In this document: positions 43,760 through 52,731 of the stretch, one piece after another | How positions within the stretch are numbered: the first letter of the stretch is position 1 | Layout of the letters: each line of letters begins with the position of its first letter | DNA from: Pseudomonadales bacterium | GTDB taxonomy: Bacteria > Pseudomonadota > Gammaproteobacteria > Pseudomonadales > Azotimanducaceae | Reading direction: 5' to 3' | Assembly: GCA_024234635.1 (NCBI GenBank) | Contig: JACKNX010000013.1 | Location: 1-64,000, forward strand | DNA: 64,000 nucleotides | Notes under the pieces: model-generated | What the model was told of the DNA's origin: nothing | What the model saw: only the letters and a program-made list of their open reading frames with translations | The model's database searches: none | Position numbers and translations under genes: made by a program

Positions 43760-45811
43760 ATGCTTGAACGATGCGTGAACGCGGCTGCGGCGTGGTTGCT
43801 GGCTGTCATGCTGTCAGGTGGTTCAGCCGCGGCAATTGGCGCGGATGGCAACATCCGGGGCGTGGTCACCGGCGGGGATGGCGCACCGGAAGCCGGTGTG
43901 TGGGTCATCGCGGAAACGGCGGACCTCGGCACGCCGATGCGCAAAATTGTCGTCACCGACGGGAACGGCAATTTCCTGATCCCGCAGTTGCCTGCGGCCG
44001 ACTACCAGGTGTGGGTGCGCGGTTACGGGCTGCGCGATTCCGCCCGTACCGGCGGGCAACCCGGCACGACACTTACGCTGAAGGTTGACAAGGCTTCCAA
44101 CGCACAGGAGGCGGCGGCCATCTATCCGGCGTCCTACTGGTTGTCGCTGGCCAATCCGCCGGAAGGCGATCCCGGCTGGACCAGCTACTTCAAGCTTGGC
44201 TGTCAGCTCTGTCACCAGATCGGTTCACCCATCACCCGCGGTTTCAGCGCCGAACAGTTCGATCACGGCTTCCGCAAAGCCACGTATATGGACGTCACCG
44301 CGGATGGCCTGGGGCGCACCAGGCTGCTGGCCATGCTGGACGACTGGACGGCACGCATCCGCGCCGGTGAAACCCCGCCCGCGCCACCGCGGCCCAGTGG
44401 TATCGAGCGCAACCTGGTGATCACCCAGTGGGCGTGGGGGGATGCCTTCACGTACGCCCATGACGAAATTGCCACGGACAAACGCAACGCAGCCCGGTAT
44501 CCACATGGACGTATCTACGGCGTGGATCTAGCCAACGACCGTTTGCTGTGGGTCGACCCGGTCAGACACGCCGCGGGGTCAGTAGACGTGCCCACCAGGG
44601 ACGGCTTCGCGACGCCGTGGTGCAACCAGACCTACCAGCCGCTGCCGGCAGGCGACGGGAAGGGCGATAACGTCGTCATCCCCATGGGTTTCGGCTCGCT
44701 TGGCTGCGCCACCGGACCCGGGATCTCGGCATTCGAGGGCAAATACGACAACCCGGCCAACCCGCACAACCCGATGTTCGACGATCAGGGACGGGTGTGG
44801 ATGACCACCCAGATCCGCCGCGAATGGGGTGAGGATCTGCCTGCGTTCTGCCGCCGCGATCCGGTGATCGCCAACAATTACCATCACCGTCAGCTCGGCT
44901 TCTACGATACGCGCACGGGGCGCACGGAACTGGTGGATACCTGTTATGGCACGCACCACCTGCAGTTCGACGACAAGGGTGTGCTGTGGGTGAGCGGTGA
45001 CTCTTTCGTGGTGGGGTGGTTCGATCCGGCGAAGTACGATCCGGCGAAACCATCTTCTCTGGAAACTGCCCAGGGCTGGTCGGAACTGCGCGCTGACGGC
45101 GACGGTGACGGCAAGGAGGAAACGCCGCTGGTCGGCTTCAACTACGGCATCATCCCCAATCCTGTGGACGGCAGCGTGTGGGTGGCGCAGCCAGGCGGCA
45201 ATCCGGGCGGCGATACGACTGACCGCGGTCGCCTGGTGCGCTTCGACCCGGCAACCGGTAAACACGAGACCTACATGGCGCCGACCCCCGCGGCCGGCCC
45301 ACGCGGCGTGGACGTCGATACGAACGGCATCATCTGGGTGGCATTCGGCGGCAGCGGTCACCTCGGCCGGTTCGACCGTTCGAAATGTTCGCAACACTGG
45401 GGCCTGGGCGACCAGTGTCCCGAGGGCTGGTCGCTCTACCGCAGCCCCGGTCCGCTGATGCGGGTGACGGGTGAGGGCGACAAGGCGATGGGCGCCGACT
45501 TCCACTACTACCTCTTCGTGGATCAGTTCGACACGCTGGGTCTCGGCAAGGACACGGTGGTGCTCAATGGTACCGGCAGCGATTCCCTGCTGGCGTTTTC
45601 CCAGGCGACGAGCACGTTCACCGTCATCCGCATTCCGTACCCGCTGAACACTTATACGCGCGGACTGGACGGACGCATTGATGATGCGGGAGCGGGTTGG
45701 CGGGGGCGTGGCCTGTGGTTCACCAACGGCACTGATCCGCTGCATCATTCGGAGAATCCCACCTCATTCGTGGGCCACGTCCAGGTGCGGCCAAATCCGC
45801 TGGCCGAGTAG
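43760..45811 (+). CDS. Secreted multidomain protein: carboxypeptidase-regulatory-like, CxxCH, and lyase-like propeller
   Basis: 683 residues from the ATG at 43760 (another ATG 42 bp upstream). A signal peptide is followed by a carboxypeptidase-regulatory-like beta sandwich (GNIRGVVTGGDGAPEAGVWV), a single haem-c-like motif C148-QL-C151-H152, and from about residue 230 an NHL/virginiamycin-B-lyase-like propeller (GRVWMTTQIRRE, PRGVDVDTNGIIWVAFGG). It is probably periplasmic and may couple substrate processing to electron transfer. The exact reaction is unknown. It lies divergent from one PhyH gene and convergent with another. Confidence 0.85.
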   Translation: MLERCVNAAAAWLLAVMLSGGSAAAIGADGNIRGVVTGGDGAPEAGVWVIAETADLGTPMRKIVVTDGNGNFLIPQLPAADYQVWVRGYGLRDSARTGGQPGTTLTLKVDKASNAQEAAAIYPASYWLSLANPPEGDPGWTSYFKLGCQLCHQIGSPITRGFSAEQFDHGFRKATYMDVTADGLGRTRLLAMLDDWTARIRAGETPPAPPRPSGIERNLVITQWAWGDAFTYAHDEIATDKRNAARYPHGRIYGVDLANDRLLWVDPVRHAAGSVDVPTRDGFATPWCNQTYQPLPAGDGKGDNVVIPMGFGSLGCATGPGISAFEGKYDNPANPHNPMFDDQGRVWMTTQIRREWGEDLPAFCRRDPVIANNYHHRQLGFYDTRTGRTELVDTCYGTHHLQFDDKGVLWVSGDSFVVGWFDPAKYDPAKPSSLETAQGWSELRADGDGDGKEETPLVGFNYGIIPNPVDGSVWVAQPGGNPGGDTTDRGRLVRFDPATGKHETYMAPTPAAGPRGVDVDTNGIIWVAFGGSGHLGRFDRSKCSQHWGLGDQCPEGWSLYRSPGPLMRVTGEGDKAMGADFHYYLFVDQFDTLGLGKDTVVLNGTGSDSLLAFSQATSTFTVIRIPYPLNTYTRGLDGRIDDAGAGWRGRGLWFTNGTDPLHHSENPTSFVGHVQVRPNPLAE

Positions 45812-45890
45812 CTGTATTTTCGCGGACCGGGCTTGCAAGTGCCCGATCCGCCGGTACCTCGACCCCGGGGCCAGCGCGCCGTGGCCGATG

Positions 45891-46673
45891 TCAGCGCGGC
45901 GAGTGGCCGTTGACCAGTCCGAAGCCTTCCGTCCTGTACGCGAGCAGGGTGAGCAGTTCGTCGGATGCGTTCTCGAGCACCCAGGGACTCAGGGACAGGA
46001 ACCAGTTCTCCTGGGTCCGGTAGATCGTGCGGGAGTACCAGGCGAACAGCGCGGCGCGGGGCTTGTCGCTTTCGTTGTTGCCGGTGCGATGCCAAAGCCG
46101 ACTCTGTAAGGCCACCATCGTTCCGGCGGGCGCGATGAGCGGTACGGAGTGATCCCCGTCTTCGGGTCGATGATTGCGTCCAAGGCGATGGCTGCCAGGC
46201 ACCACACGGGTAGCACCGTTGCAGGCGGTGAAGTCGTCCACGCACCAGGCGATGTTGCAGCCCTGCGGTTCGTCACACCAGGGCTCCGGAACGAACACCT
46301 GATCTGCGTGCAGTGCGCCGCCGTCACTGCCGGGCAGGGCAATATTGGCGGAAAAGTTACCGAGCAGTGCCGGCCAGCCGAGGGTGTCACGCACCAACGT
46401 CAACGCGACAGGATGCTGCACCAGTTGCACGAATACCGGATCGCGGCTCAGCACGTTCCACACCCGGTGATTGCCGTCGCCGTAGTCCAGACCGAATCCC
46501 TTCTGCCGCACGCCGCGTGCTTCGTCCTGTTTCGCCGCACGGTAGAGCGCGGTGCGGATGTCACTGACGGTATCCGTGGACAGCAGCCCGCCGACCAGGC
46601 AGAGACCGTGCTCGAGGAGATCCCGGCGCGCCTGACCGGGATCATCGGTGATGGCTGGCAGCCTGTCGCTCAC
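45891..46673 (-). CDS. Phytanoyl-CoA dioxygenase (PhyH) family protein 2
   Basis: 260 residues starting with GTG at 46673. The 2-oxoglutarate oxygenase triad appears as LHADQ (His-x-Asp) and RLWHRTG (distal His), with the paralogue-shared ATRVVPGSHRLG. Its GTG overlaps the stop of the upstream reductase-like gene as GTGA (46670-46673), so the two are probably co-translated and may act on the same compound. Confidence 0.92.
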   Translation of the reverse strand: MSDRLPAITDDPGQARRDLLEHGLCLVGGLLSTDTVSDIRTALYRAAKQDEARGVRQKGFGLDYGDGNHRVWNVLSRDPVFVQLVQHPVALTLVRDTLGWPALLGNFSANIALPGSDGGALHADQVFVPEPWCDEPQGCNIAWCVDDFTACNGATRVVPGSHRLGRNHRPEDGDHSVPLIAPAGTMVALQSRLWHRTGNNESDKPRAALFAWYSRTIYRTQENWFLSLSPWVLENASDELLTLLAYRTEGFGLVNGHSPR

Positions 46674-47071
46674 CGGGGATCGAGGCGGAGAAAATAACGC
46701 GGCGGAAAGCCGGTGAGGAGGCGAAAGCCAAGCCCCAGCGGCCGCGCGTTGTTCACCGTGTCGTGTTCGGAGTCGGTGACGGGAACGGCCGTGTAGCTGC
46801 CTCGCCGGCCGTCCACCGTGGCTTCCACGGCCGGGTTTGCCCTGGCCTCGTTATACCAGCCGCGAGGCCAGTGGTTGGCGGCCACGAACAGCTTGCCGTC
46901 GAGTTCAATGCGCGCCAGAACGCGCGTGTGGGACTGCCCGTCCGCGTCAAACGTGGTGATGGACAGTGTGCTTTCGTTGGCGGGCTGGAAGTAGCCGAGC
47001 AGGGATTCGAAGAGTGTGACGATGCCGGCGTAGACGACCAGAAGAATGACGATCCACTTGAGAGCCTTCAT
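46670..47071 (-). CDS. Membrane-anchored deazaflavin-type nitroreductase family protein
   Basis: 133 residues from the ATG at 47071. An N-terminal membrane helix (WIVILLVVYAGIVTLFESLLGYF) is followed by a small split-barrel like the F420-dependent nitroreductase/quinone-reductase family (LFVAANHWPRGWYNEARANPAVEATVDGR). Proteobacteria mostly lack F420, so FMN or haem binding, or a non-redox role, is possible. Coupled to the downstream PhyH-like gene through GTGA. Confidence 0.82.
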   Translation of the reverse strand: MKALKWIVILLVVYAGIVTLFESLLGYFQPANESTLSITTFDADGQSHTRVLARIELDGKLFVAANHWPRGWYNEARANPAVEATVDGRRGSYTAVPVTDSEHDTVNNARPLGLGFRLLTGFPPRYFLRLDPR

Positions 47072-47159
47072 GGGAGTTCCTTCGTTCAATGGGCCGGATG
47101 CTGCAAGTCCTTTTCCCAAGCCTGTCCTTATGTCGAAGCAGGACTGTACCGCATATGAC

Positions 47160-47193
47160 AACGCCCCTGTCGCGGAGCCGCGAGAGGGGCGTT
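47160..47193 (-). terminator. Terminator hairpin downstream of TonB-dependent receptor (distal)
   Basis: AACGCCCCT and AGGGGCGTT (47160-47168 and 47185-47193) form the outer stem and TCGCGG/CCGCGA the inner stem of a strong hairpin. It lies about 45 bp after the receptor stop codon. The T-run is short in either direction (GTTTC on plus). Confidence 0.65.
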
Positions 47194-47200
47194 TCGGGTA

Positions 47201-47223
47201 AAGCGGTCCGCGAGGGACCGCTT
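47201..47223 (-). terminator. Terminator hairpin downstream of TonB-dependent receptor (proximal)
   Basis: AAGCGGTCC (47201-47209) pairs perfectly with GGACCGCTT (47215-47223), loop five bases, only 14 bp after the receptor stop. In the minus direction it is followed by TTTA. Tandem hairpins of this kind usually end a highly expressed transcript. Confidence 0.65.
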
Positions 47224-47236
47224 CCTGCGTCACGTA

Positions 47237-50197
47237 TCAGCGGCTACCCAGCTGGTAGGTCACTTCCACACCGAACAGACGCGGCTGCGTCGTCTGCGTG
47301 GACTGCCTGAAGAAGGTTGCTTCGCCACCGCGGATTAGCTGCAGGATACCAACTTCGTCGAACACGTTGTTCACGAAGCCGCTGACCATCCAGCTCTCGT
47401 CGGCGTTGCGCCAGGTGGCGCGCAGGTCCATGCGACCCCAGGCCTTGGCGGCGCTGTCGTTCCGCTCGAAGGGCGAGAAGTAGACCTTGTCGGTCCAGGC
47501 GTAGTTGCCCAGCAGTTCCAGGGTGGAGGAACCCGGCAGGTTGAACTTGTAGCTCGCCCACGCCGTGAACTTCTTCTCCGGCACCTGCAGCAGCTGGTTG
47601 CCCTTGATGTCCTCGGTCAGCGACTCGAAGTCCGGGTACAGGGACGCCGGTACACTGAAGCGCGACGGGTCGGACAGTTCCAGCGTCTTGGTGTATTCGC
47701 TGGGCGTGAAGCTGAGGTTGCCGCCCACGGTCAGGGCTTCGGTGGCCAGCCAGATGACTTCCGTTTCAATACCCCATACCCGGGCGCCGGGGGCTTCCAG
47801 AACCGAGGTGGTGGTCCCGCCGATGGCCGATACTTCCGTCGAGAAGGTGTGGATCGTCTCGTAGTCATACATGTAGATTGCGCCGTTCACCTGCAGCGAG
47901 CGGTCGAACCAGTCCGTCTTGAAGCCGATTTCGTAGGCGATCAGCTCTTCCGGGTCATACGTCGGCGTCGTGCTGAAGTAGACGAGACTGTAGCCGCCGG
48001 AGCGGTAGCCGGTGGTGGTGGAGAAGTACATCATCGCGTCATCGGTGATGTTCCAGTCCAGGTTCACGCGCCAGGTCCACTTCTTGTCCGTACGCTCGAA
48101 CGGCCGGTAGACCGACAGCGCAAACGGAATACCGCCGTTGGTGGCGAGATCGGTCGGTACGAAGTTGCCGGTGCCGTCGTCGACCAGTCCGCCGTTGGTG
48201 ATGTTCACCGCGCGCAGACCGCCGTACAGGGCCAGGAAGTCCGGGTTGCCCACGGCGTTCAGCGCACCGGTTTCGGAGTAGCGGAACAGGTTCTCTTCCG
48301 CCTGCAGTTCGTCCTTCGCGTAGCGGAGTCCCGTGGTCAGTGTGAACTTCTCGTTGATATCCCACACGGCCTGGGTATAGGCGGCGAAGGCGTCACGATC
48401 GGTGCGCGTCGCGTACAGCAGGTCCGTGGCCACGGTGTTGGGGCCGTGGTTGACGTTCAGGAGTACGTTGCTGCCGTCGTCGCCGTACCACTTGGAGGTG
48501 TACAGGTTGTTGTTTGGCAGCGTCGGGTTGGCTACCGCGTAGTTACGCGCGCAGCTGGCCGCCGGATTGGCGACTTCGCAGGAACGCTTGGCGGTGTACA
48601 GATCAGCCATCGGTCGCGTACCGAATGCCAGGGTGGAGGCGTTGATGCCTTCAAGGCCCGGTGCGCCAAGCGCCGCTGCGCCACCCGCGGACAATGCGGT
48701 CTGGTCGTTATAGGCCTGCGCCATGCGACGCTCGCCGACCGCGGAGTAGTAATCCCCCCGCTGATCGATACGCGCTTCGTAGAAGAAGATGCCCGAAGTG
48801 AACGAGAACGAGTCGGTGATGTCCACGAATGCCTGGAACTCGTGCGAGGTGTAGTCCGCCTCGTGGTTCACGTAGTACTGCCGGTCGTGGAACTGGGAGC
48901 CGGTGTTGTCGTCGTCGGTGATGCGCTGGTAGGTCAGCACGTTGTCGCCGTAAAGGTACTTGAGCTGAACGTTCTCGTTGACGTCCCAGGTCAGCGTGAG
49001 CTGGGTGCCGCGCTGCTTGAACGATTCCCAGTTCAGGCCGTTCGTTGCGGCGCACACGTCCCTGCCGTCGGTGGAGCCGTCCTTGAAGATGCAGCTGTTG
49101 TACAGCGCGGCATCCGCGGCGGAGGTGTTGTTGAAACCGGTCAGCGAGGCGGCGGCGTTCTGGAAGCCGTTCAGGTTCGGTGCCGCGATCACGCCCGGAT
49201 TGGCGCCGTAGTGGTCGACACCGGCCCGCAGCGGCTGTGCCGTTTCGATGGCGCCCGTGCGCGGGTTGGTGAACTGCAGCAGGGGCTGCGTGGTGTCGTA
49301 GAAGTTGCGCAGCGTCGGGTCCGTGGTCTGGTTGACGTCCACGAAGCGGTAGCCGGGCACCAGTTGCGTGGTGTTGCGCTGGGGCAGGCCTTCTTCGGTG
49401 GTGACCACCAGGCCGCCACCGTTGGCGCCGCCGAATACGCGGTCGTTGTCCATCCAGTTGCGGCGTACATCCACCTCGACATTGTCCAGGGGGGTCCACT
49501 TGAACTGCACGGCGATGTTCTCGTCACCCAGGGAGTCGAGATCGTCCTTCGTGCGCGGACCGGTGCCGATGTCCTTGATCAGTCCATCGTGTTCGCGGCG
49601 GCTGAAGTTGATGCGGCCGGCCAGCTTGTCCTCGATGAGGCCACCGGAGATGACCCCGTAGTACTCCTGCTGACCCTCGTCACCGAACATGACCTTGGCG
49701 GCCGCCTCGAATTCCTGCGTCGGCTGCTTGTAGAGGATGTTCATGGCGCCGCCCACGGCGTTGCGGCCGTACAGCGTACCCTGAGGACCACGCAGTACCT
49801 CGATGCGCTCCACGTCCCAGAACGACGCGGCCGTGGCCGTCAGCAGGTCCTCGGAGTAGACGCCGTTCATATAGGTGGCCACGCCCGGGTCGCCACCCAG
49901 CGCCCGGAAGTTGCGGCCAACGCCGCGCACCGTGGCATCGTAGGGCTGGATAGTGGTGGCCGGAATGAAGTTCTGCAGGTCCTGCTGGTTGCGGATACCG
50001 AAGTCTTCAATGAATTCGCCGGTGAAAGCAGAGATGGAGATGGAAGTGTCCTGGATGGACGCTTCCTTCCGTTCCGCCGTGACGATCACTTCTTCGATCT
50101 GCCGGCCTTCCGCGGCGCTGGCCAGGCCAGGCAGCAGAACGCTGGCGCCGACCGCGCCTGCAATCAGCCCTGCGCGTGTGCGCAAACGTTTAGACAT
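47237..50197 (-). CDS. TonB-dependent outer-membrane receptor
   Basis: 986 residues from the ATG at 50197 (GAGGGGAA upstream), with signal peptide ending LASAAE. The TonB-box-like region IEEVIVTAERKEASIQD precedes the plug, which has PATTIQPYDATVRGVGRN, VERIEVLRGPQGTLYGRNAVGG and GAMNILYKQPT; a 22-strand-type barrel ends in GVEVTYQLGSR. It imports a large or scarce substrate. The plug sequence and VTAER start are typical of proteobacterial receptors for organic substrates rather than classical siderophore receptors. No partner transporter is adjacent. Confidence 0.95.
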   Translation of the reverse strand: MSKRLRTRAGLIAGAVGASVLLPGLASAAEGRQIEEVIVTAERKEASIQDTSISISAFTGEFIEDFGIRNQQDLQNFIPATTIQPYDATVRGVGRNFRALGGDPGVATYMNGVYSEDLLTATAASFWDVERIEVLRGPQGTLYGRNAVGGAMNILYKQPTQEFEAAAKVMFGDEGQQEYYGVISGGLIEDKLAGRINFSRREHDGLIKDIGTGPRTKDDLDSLGDENIAVQFKWTPLDNVEVDVRRNWMDNDRVFGGANGGGLVVTTEEGLPQRNTTQLVPGYRFVDVNQTTDPTLRNFYDTTQPLLQFTNPRTGAIETAQPLRAGVDHYGANPGVIAAPNLNGFQNAAASLTGFNNTSAADAALYNSCIFKDGSTDGRDVCAATNGLNWESFKQRGTQLTLTWDVNENVQLKYLYGDNVLTYQRITDDDNTGSQFHDRQYYVNHEADYTSHEFQAFVDITDSFSFTSGIFFYEARIDQRGDYYSAVGERRMAQAYNDQTALSAGGAAALGAPGLEGINASTLAFGTRPMADLYTAKRSCEVANPAASCARNYAVANPTLPNNNLYTSKWYGDDGSNVLLNVNHGPNTVATDLLYATRTDRDAFAAYTQAVWDINEKFTLTTGLRYAKDELQAEENLFRYSETGALNAVGNPDFLALYGGLRAVNITNGGLVDDGTGNFVPTDLATNGGIPFALSVYRPFERTDKKWTWRVNLDWNITDDAMMYFSTTTGYRSGGYSLVYFSTTPTYDPEELIAYEIGFKTDWFDRSLQVNGAIYMYDYETIHTFSTEVSAIGGTTTSVLEAPGARVWGIETEVIWLATEALTVGGNLSFTPSEYTKTLELSDPSRFSVPASLYPDFESLTEDIKGNQLLQVPEKKFTAWASYKFNLPGSSTLELLGNYAWTDKVYFSPFERNDSAAKAWGRMDLRATWRNADESWMVSGFVNNVFDEVGILQLIRGGEATFFRQSTQTTQPRLFGVEVTYQLGSR

Positions 50198-50647
50198 GTG
50201 TGATTCCCCTCGTTGTACATCGACGTTGCCGGTTGACGGCTGGCATTTGCGACGGAGTTGCGTCCGCGAAGCGCGATCTGGCCACGTGACGAGACCCGGT
50301 TTCCCCAACCAGCGCCGAAAATGCAGCGCCTTTATACGAATCGTCTCTGGCGGTGTCAATTGGTAATAATCCGGCAACACTTTGTGGATTTCCGGGTGTT
50401 GGCGGCAATTTATAACGCGTTTTTTTTCAAGCGATTCCGGCACGAAGAACGTGTACTGCAGTAGTTAATGAGAAAAACGTTATAACCATATAATAAATAA
50501 AGTAATTTATTTTTTTGAGATTGGCCGGGCTCTCCCGTGGCGGGAACGGCCGCGGCCAATTGCAAGACGCGGGCGTGGAGGCGCATTTCCGCCCGTGGCC
50601 GCTGCCGGTAGCATTGATTGTCCGGCGAACGTTGGGGGACGGAGTTC
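50198..50647. other. Divergent AT-rich spacer between receptor and VOC gene
   Basis: A 450-bp gap. The left half holds the receptor promoter. Around 50405-50515 the sequence becomes strongly AT-rich. TATAAT at 50489-50494 on the plus strand is a good -10, with only a weak -35 (TTAATG, 50465-50470), and could serve the VOC gene and the molybdenum-hydroxylase genes. AAATAAA-GTAA-TTTATTT at 50495-50512, followed by T's, is a weak AT-only hairpin. No gene is seen. Confidence 0.5.
50331..50359 (-). promoter_or_regulatory. Strong sigma70-type promoter of TonB-dependent receptor
   Basis: On the minus strand a perfect TTGACA (50359-50354) and TATAAA (50336-50331) are separated by 17 bp, giving a leader of roughly 125 nt before the ATG at 50197. 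Confidence 0.8.
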
Positions 50648-51103
50648 ATGGCACGAAATGGCGCAGCGGCGACGCTGCTCACAGCGGTGCTGCTGGCGCT
50701 TGGCGCGCCGGCGGTGGCCGAGCAGGCGATGCCCCGGCTGGGCGCGGTAGGGATCGGTGTCAGGGATATCGATCGGTCGCGTGCCTTTTATTCCGGCGTC
50801 TTCGGCCTGCAGGTACTGCGCACGTATCATTTCGAGGGCTTCGACGAAGTGGTCATGGGTGATCCCTCCGGCGGTACGACGCTGGTGCTGATGCACTGGC
50901 CGGGTGATACCTCGCGGCGTTACGACGGGCGTGATGTGAAGCTGGTGTTTGACGTCGCCGATCCGGCCGCGATGCTGGAGCGGATCCGCGCACACGGCGG
51001 GGTGATCGACCAGGCCGTGACCACTTTCGCGGGACCGCCACCGATGCTGGTTGGCATGGGGCGCGATCCTGATGGTTACGTGGTTGAAGTGCTTCGACGC
51101 TGA
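50648..51103 (+). CDS. Exported VOC (glyoxalase/dioxygenase-fold) protein
   Basis: 151 residues; GGGGGACGGAG just upstream of the ATG at 50648. An export signal (LLTAVLLALGAPAVAEQA) is unusual for the VOC family, which is normally cytosolic. The mature part is one VOC unit pair: LGAVGIGVRDIDRSRAFYSGVFGLQVL and the C-terminal GMGRDPDGYVVEVL with the conserved E. It probably acts in the periplasm as an isomerase, lyase or binding protein. It precedes the molybdenum hydroxylase genes by 139 bp. Confidence 0.88.
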   Translation: MARNGAAATLLTAVLLALGAPAVAEQAMPRLGAVGIGVRDIDRSRAFYSGVFGLQVLRTYHFEGFDEVVMGDPSGGTTLVLMHWPGDTSRRYDGRDVKLVFDVADPAAMLERIRAHGGVIDQAVTTFAGPPPMLVGMGRDPDGYVVEVLRR

Positions 51104-51242
51104 CAGCAGCGCTCCGCTCAGGGGCGGCTCACGCGCGCTCGTTCGCCGGCTTGTTTGGAAGGATGTCCGGTGGCATTTCCCTCTTGCCACGCGGCGTGGT
51201 TGCCGGCAGGATCACCGCGCGAACCGGGAGGATCCTTCTTCG

Positions 51243-52103
51243 ATGCGATACGAATCTCCAAAGACCACCAAGGAAGCGGCAGGACTGCTCGCCAAGGCCA
51301 AGGGCAATGCCTTCGTACTGGCCGGCGGTACCGATCTGCTGGTAAGACTGAAGTCCGAGGTCATTGACCCCGACCTGATCGTCGACATCAAGCGCATACC
51401 CGCCATGCAGGGTGTGACGAAAACCGCGGCGGGTTTTCGCATTGGTGCCGCGACGTCCTGTGCCGAACTCGGCGAAAACGCCGCGCTGAAGAAAGCCTGG
51501 CCGGGGGTGGTGGAAGCCGCCACGATCATTGGCTCGGACCAGGTACAGGGGCGCTGCACCGTGGTCGGCAACCTGTGCAATGCCTCGCCCGCTGCCGACA
51601 GCGTACCCGCCATGGTGGCGGCCGGCGCGAAAGCGGTCATCGTCGGGCCCAAAGGCCGCCGAACCGTTGGCGTCGAGAAGGTGGTTGCCGGTCCCGGCAA
51701 GACCACGCTCAAGAAAGGTGAGGTCATCGAAGCCATCCTGCTCGGCAAGGGCGGGGCGAAAACGGGTGATGCCTATCTGCGTTTCATACCGCGTACGGAG
51801 ATGGACATTGCCGTCGTCAGCGCGGGCATCTGCCTGACGCTGGGACCCAGGGGCATCATCAAGGAAGCCAAAGTGGCGCTGGGCGCCGTTGGTCCGACCG
51901 TGGAGATCGTTTCTGCGGCGACCAAGGTACTGGTTGGCAGCACGCTGGATGAGGCCACTCTGGAGCAGCTTGCGGTGGTGTGTTCGGCAGCCTGCCGACC
52001 CATCGATGACAAACGCGGCACCATCGAGTTCCGCACCGAGGTGGCGGGTGTGCTGGCACGCCGCGCCGCGAAGATTGCCTACCAACGCGCCGGAGGAAAG
52101 TAA
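51243..52103 (+). CDS. Molybdenum hydroxylase, FAD-binding medium subunit
   Basis: 286 residues from the ATG at 51243. FAD motifs of the CoxM/xanthine-dehydrogenase family are clear: AGGTDLLVRLKSEV, TVVGNLCNASPAADSVPAM, FIPRTEMDIAVVSAG. It passes electrons from the [2Fe-2S] subunit to an acceptor. The stop overlaps the next start by one base (TAATG, 52101-52105), so the two subunits are coupled. Confidence 0.95.
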   Translation: MRYESPKTTKEAAGLLAKAKGNAFVLAGGTDLLVRLKSEVIDPDLIVDIKRIPAMQGVTKTAAGFRIGAATSCAELGENAALKKAWPGVVEAATIIGSDQVQGRCTVVGNLCNASPAADSVPAMVAAGAKAVIVGPKGRRTVGVEKVVAGPGKTTLKKGEVIEAILLGKGGAKTGDAYLRFIPRTEMDIAVVSAGICLTLGPRGIIKEAKVALGAVGPTVEIVSAATKVLVGSTLDEATLEQLAVVCSAACRPIDDKRGTIEFRTEVAGVLARRAAKIAYQRAGGK

Positions 52104-52654
52104 TGGCCGCAGTGCTCGTCTCTACCACCGTCAACGGTGATGCCGTTGAGTATTCCTGTGCGCCGCGCGAATCGCTGCTGGATGTCCTGCGCAATCGGCT
52201 CGGCCTCACGGGCTCCAAGGAAGGCTGTGGTACCGGTGACTGTGGCGCGTGCAGCGTCATCGTGGATGGCCGCCTGGTCTGCGCCTGTCTGATGCTTGGT
52301 GCCGAGATGGACGGGCGTACCGTCGAGACCGTGGAAGGCCTCGCGGATGGCGCCACTCTGCATCCGCTGCAGACCAAGTTCCTGGAACACGCCGCGCTGC
52401 AGTGTGGGGTGTGTACGCCTGGATTCCTGATGGCGTCCAAGGCCCTGCTGGCCCGTAACGCCAATCCCACGGAAGAGGAAATCCGCTTTGCACTGGCCGG
52501 CAATCTTTGCCGGTGTACCGGGTACGACAAGATCGTGCGCGCAGTGAGCGCGGCGGCAGCCGAGCTGGCGCATCCGGCGAAATCCGGTACCGGCAAGAAA
52601 ACGGGTGGCAAGAAGGCCGCCGGCGGTAAGGCGACCGGCAAGAAGAAAGGTTGA
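52103..52654 (+). CDS. Molybdenum hydroxylase, [2Fe-2S] small subunit with Lys/Gly-rich tail
   Basis: 183 residues. Two iron-sulfur domains: plant-ferredoxin type (GCGTGDCGACSVIVDG) and helical type (CGVCTPGFLMASKALL and LCRCTGYDKIV). Typical small subunits end at about 155-165 residues; this one carries an extra tail from about residue 156 rich in Lys and Gly (KKTGGKKAAGGKATGKKKG). The enzyme hydroxylates heterocycles, aldehydes or related compounds with water as the oxygen source. Confidence 0.95.
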   Translation: MAAVLVSTTVNGDAVEYSCAPRESLLDVLRNRLGLTGSKEGCGTGDCGACSVIVDGRLVCACLMLGAEMDGRTVETVEGLADGATLHPLQTKFLEHAALQCGVCTPGFLMASKALLARNANPTEEEIRFALAGNLCRCTGYDKIVRAVSAAAAELAHPAKSGTGKKTGGKKAAGGKATGKKKG

Positions 52655-52731
52655 AATCCAGTGCCGCGCGACGTTTGCAGTGACCTGAACGTGCGCGGGA
52701 TCTGACAGCGATCACCGGAGGCGGGAAACAA

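Noticed and set aside
47849..50203. A 784-codon plus-strand frame within the TonB-dependent receptor
   Set aside because: Antisense to an unmistakable receptor with plug and barrel motifs; no signal or domain on this strand.
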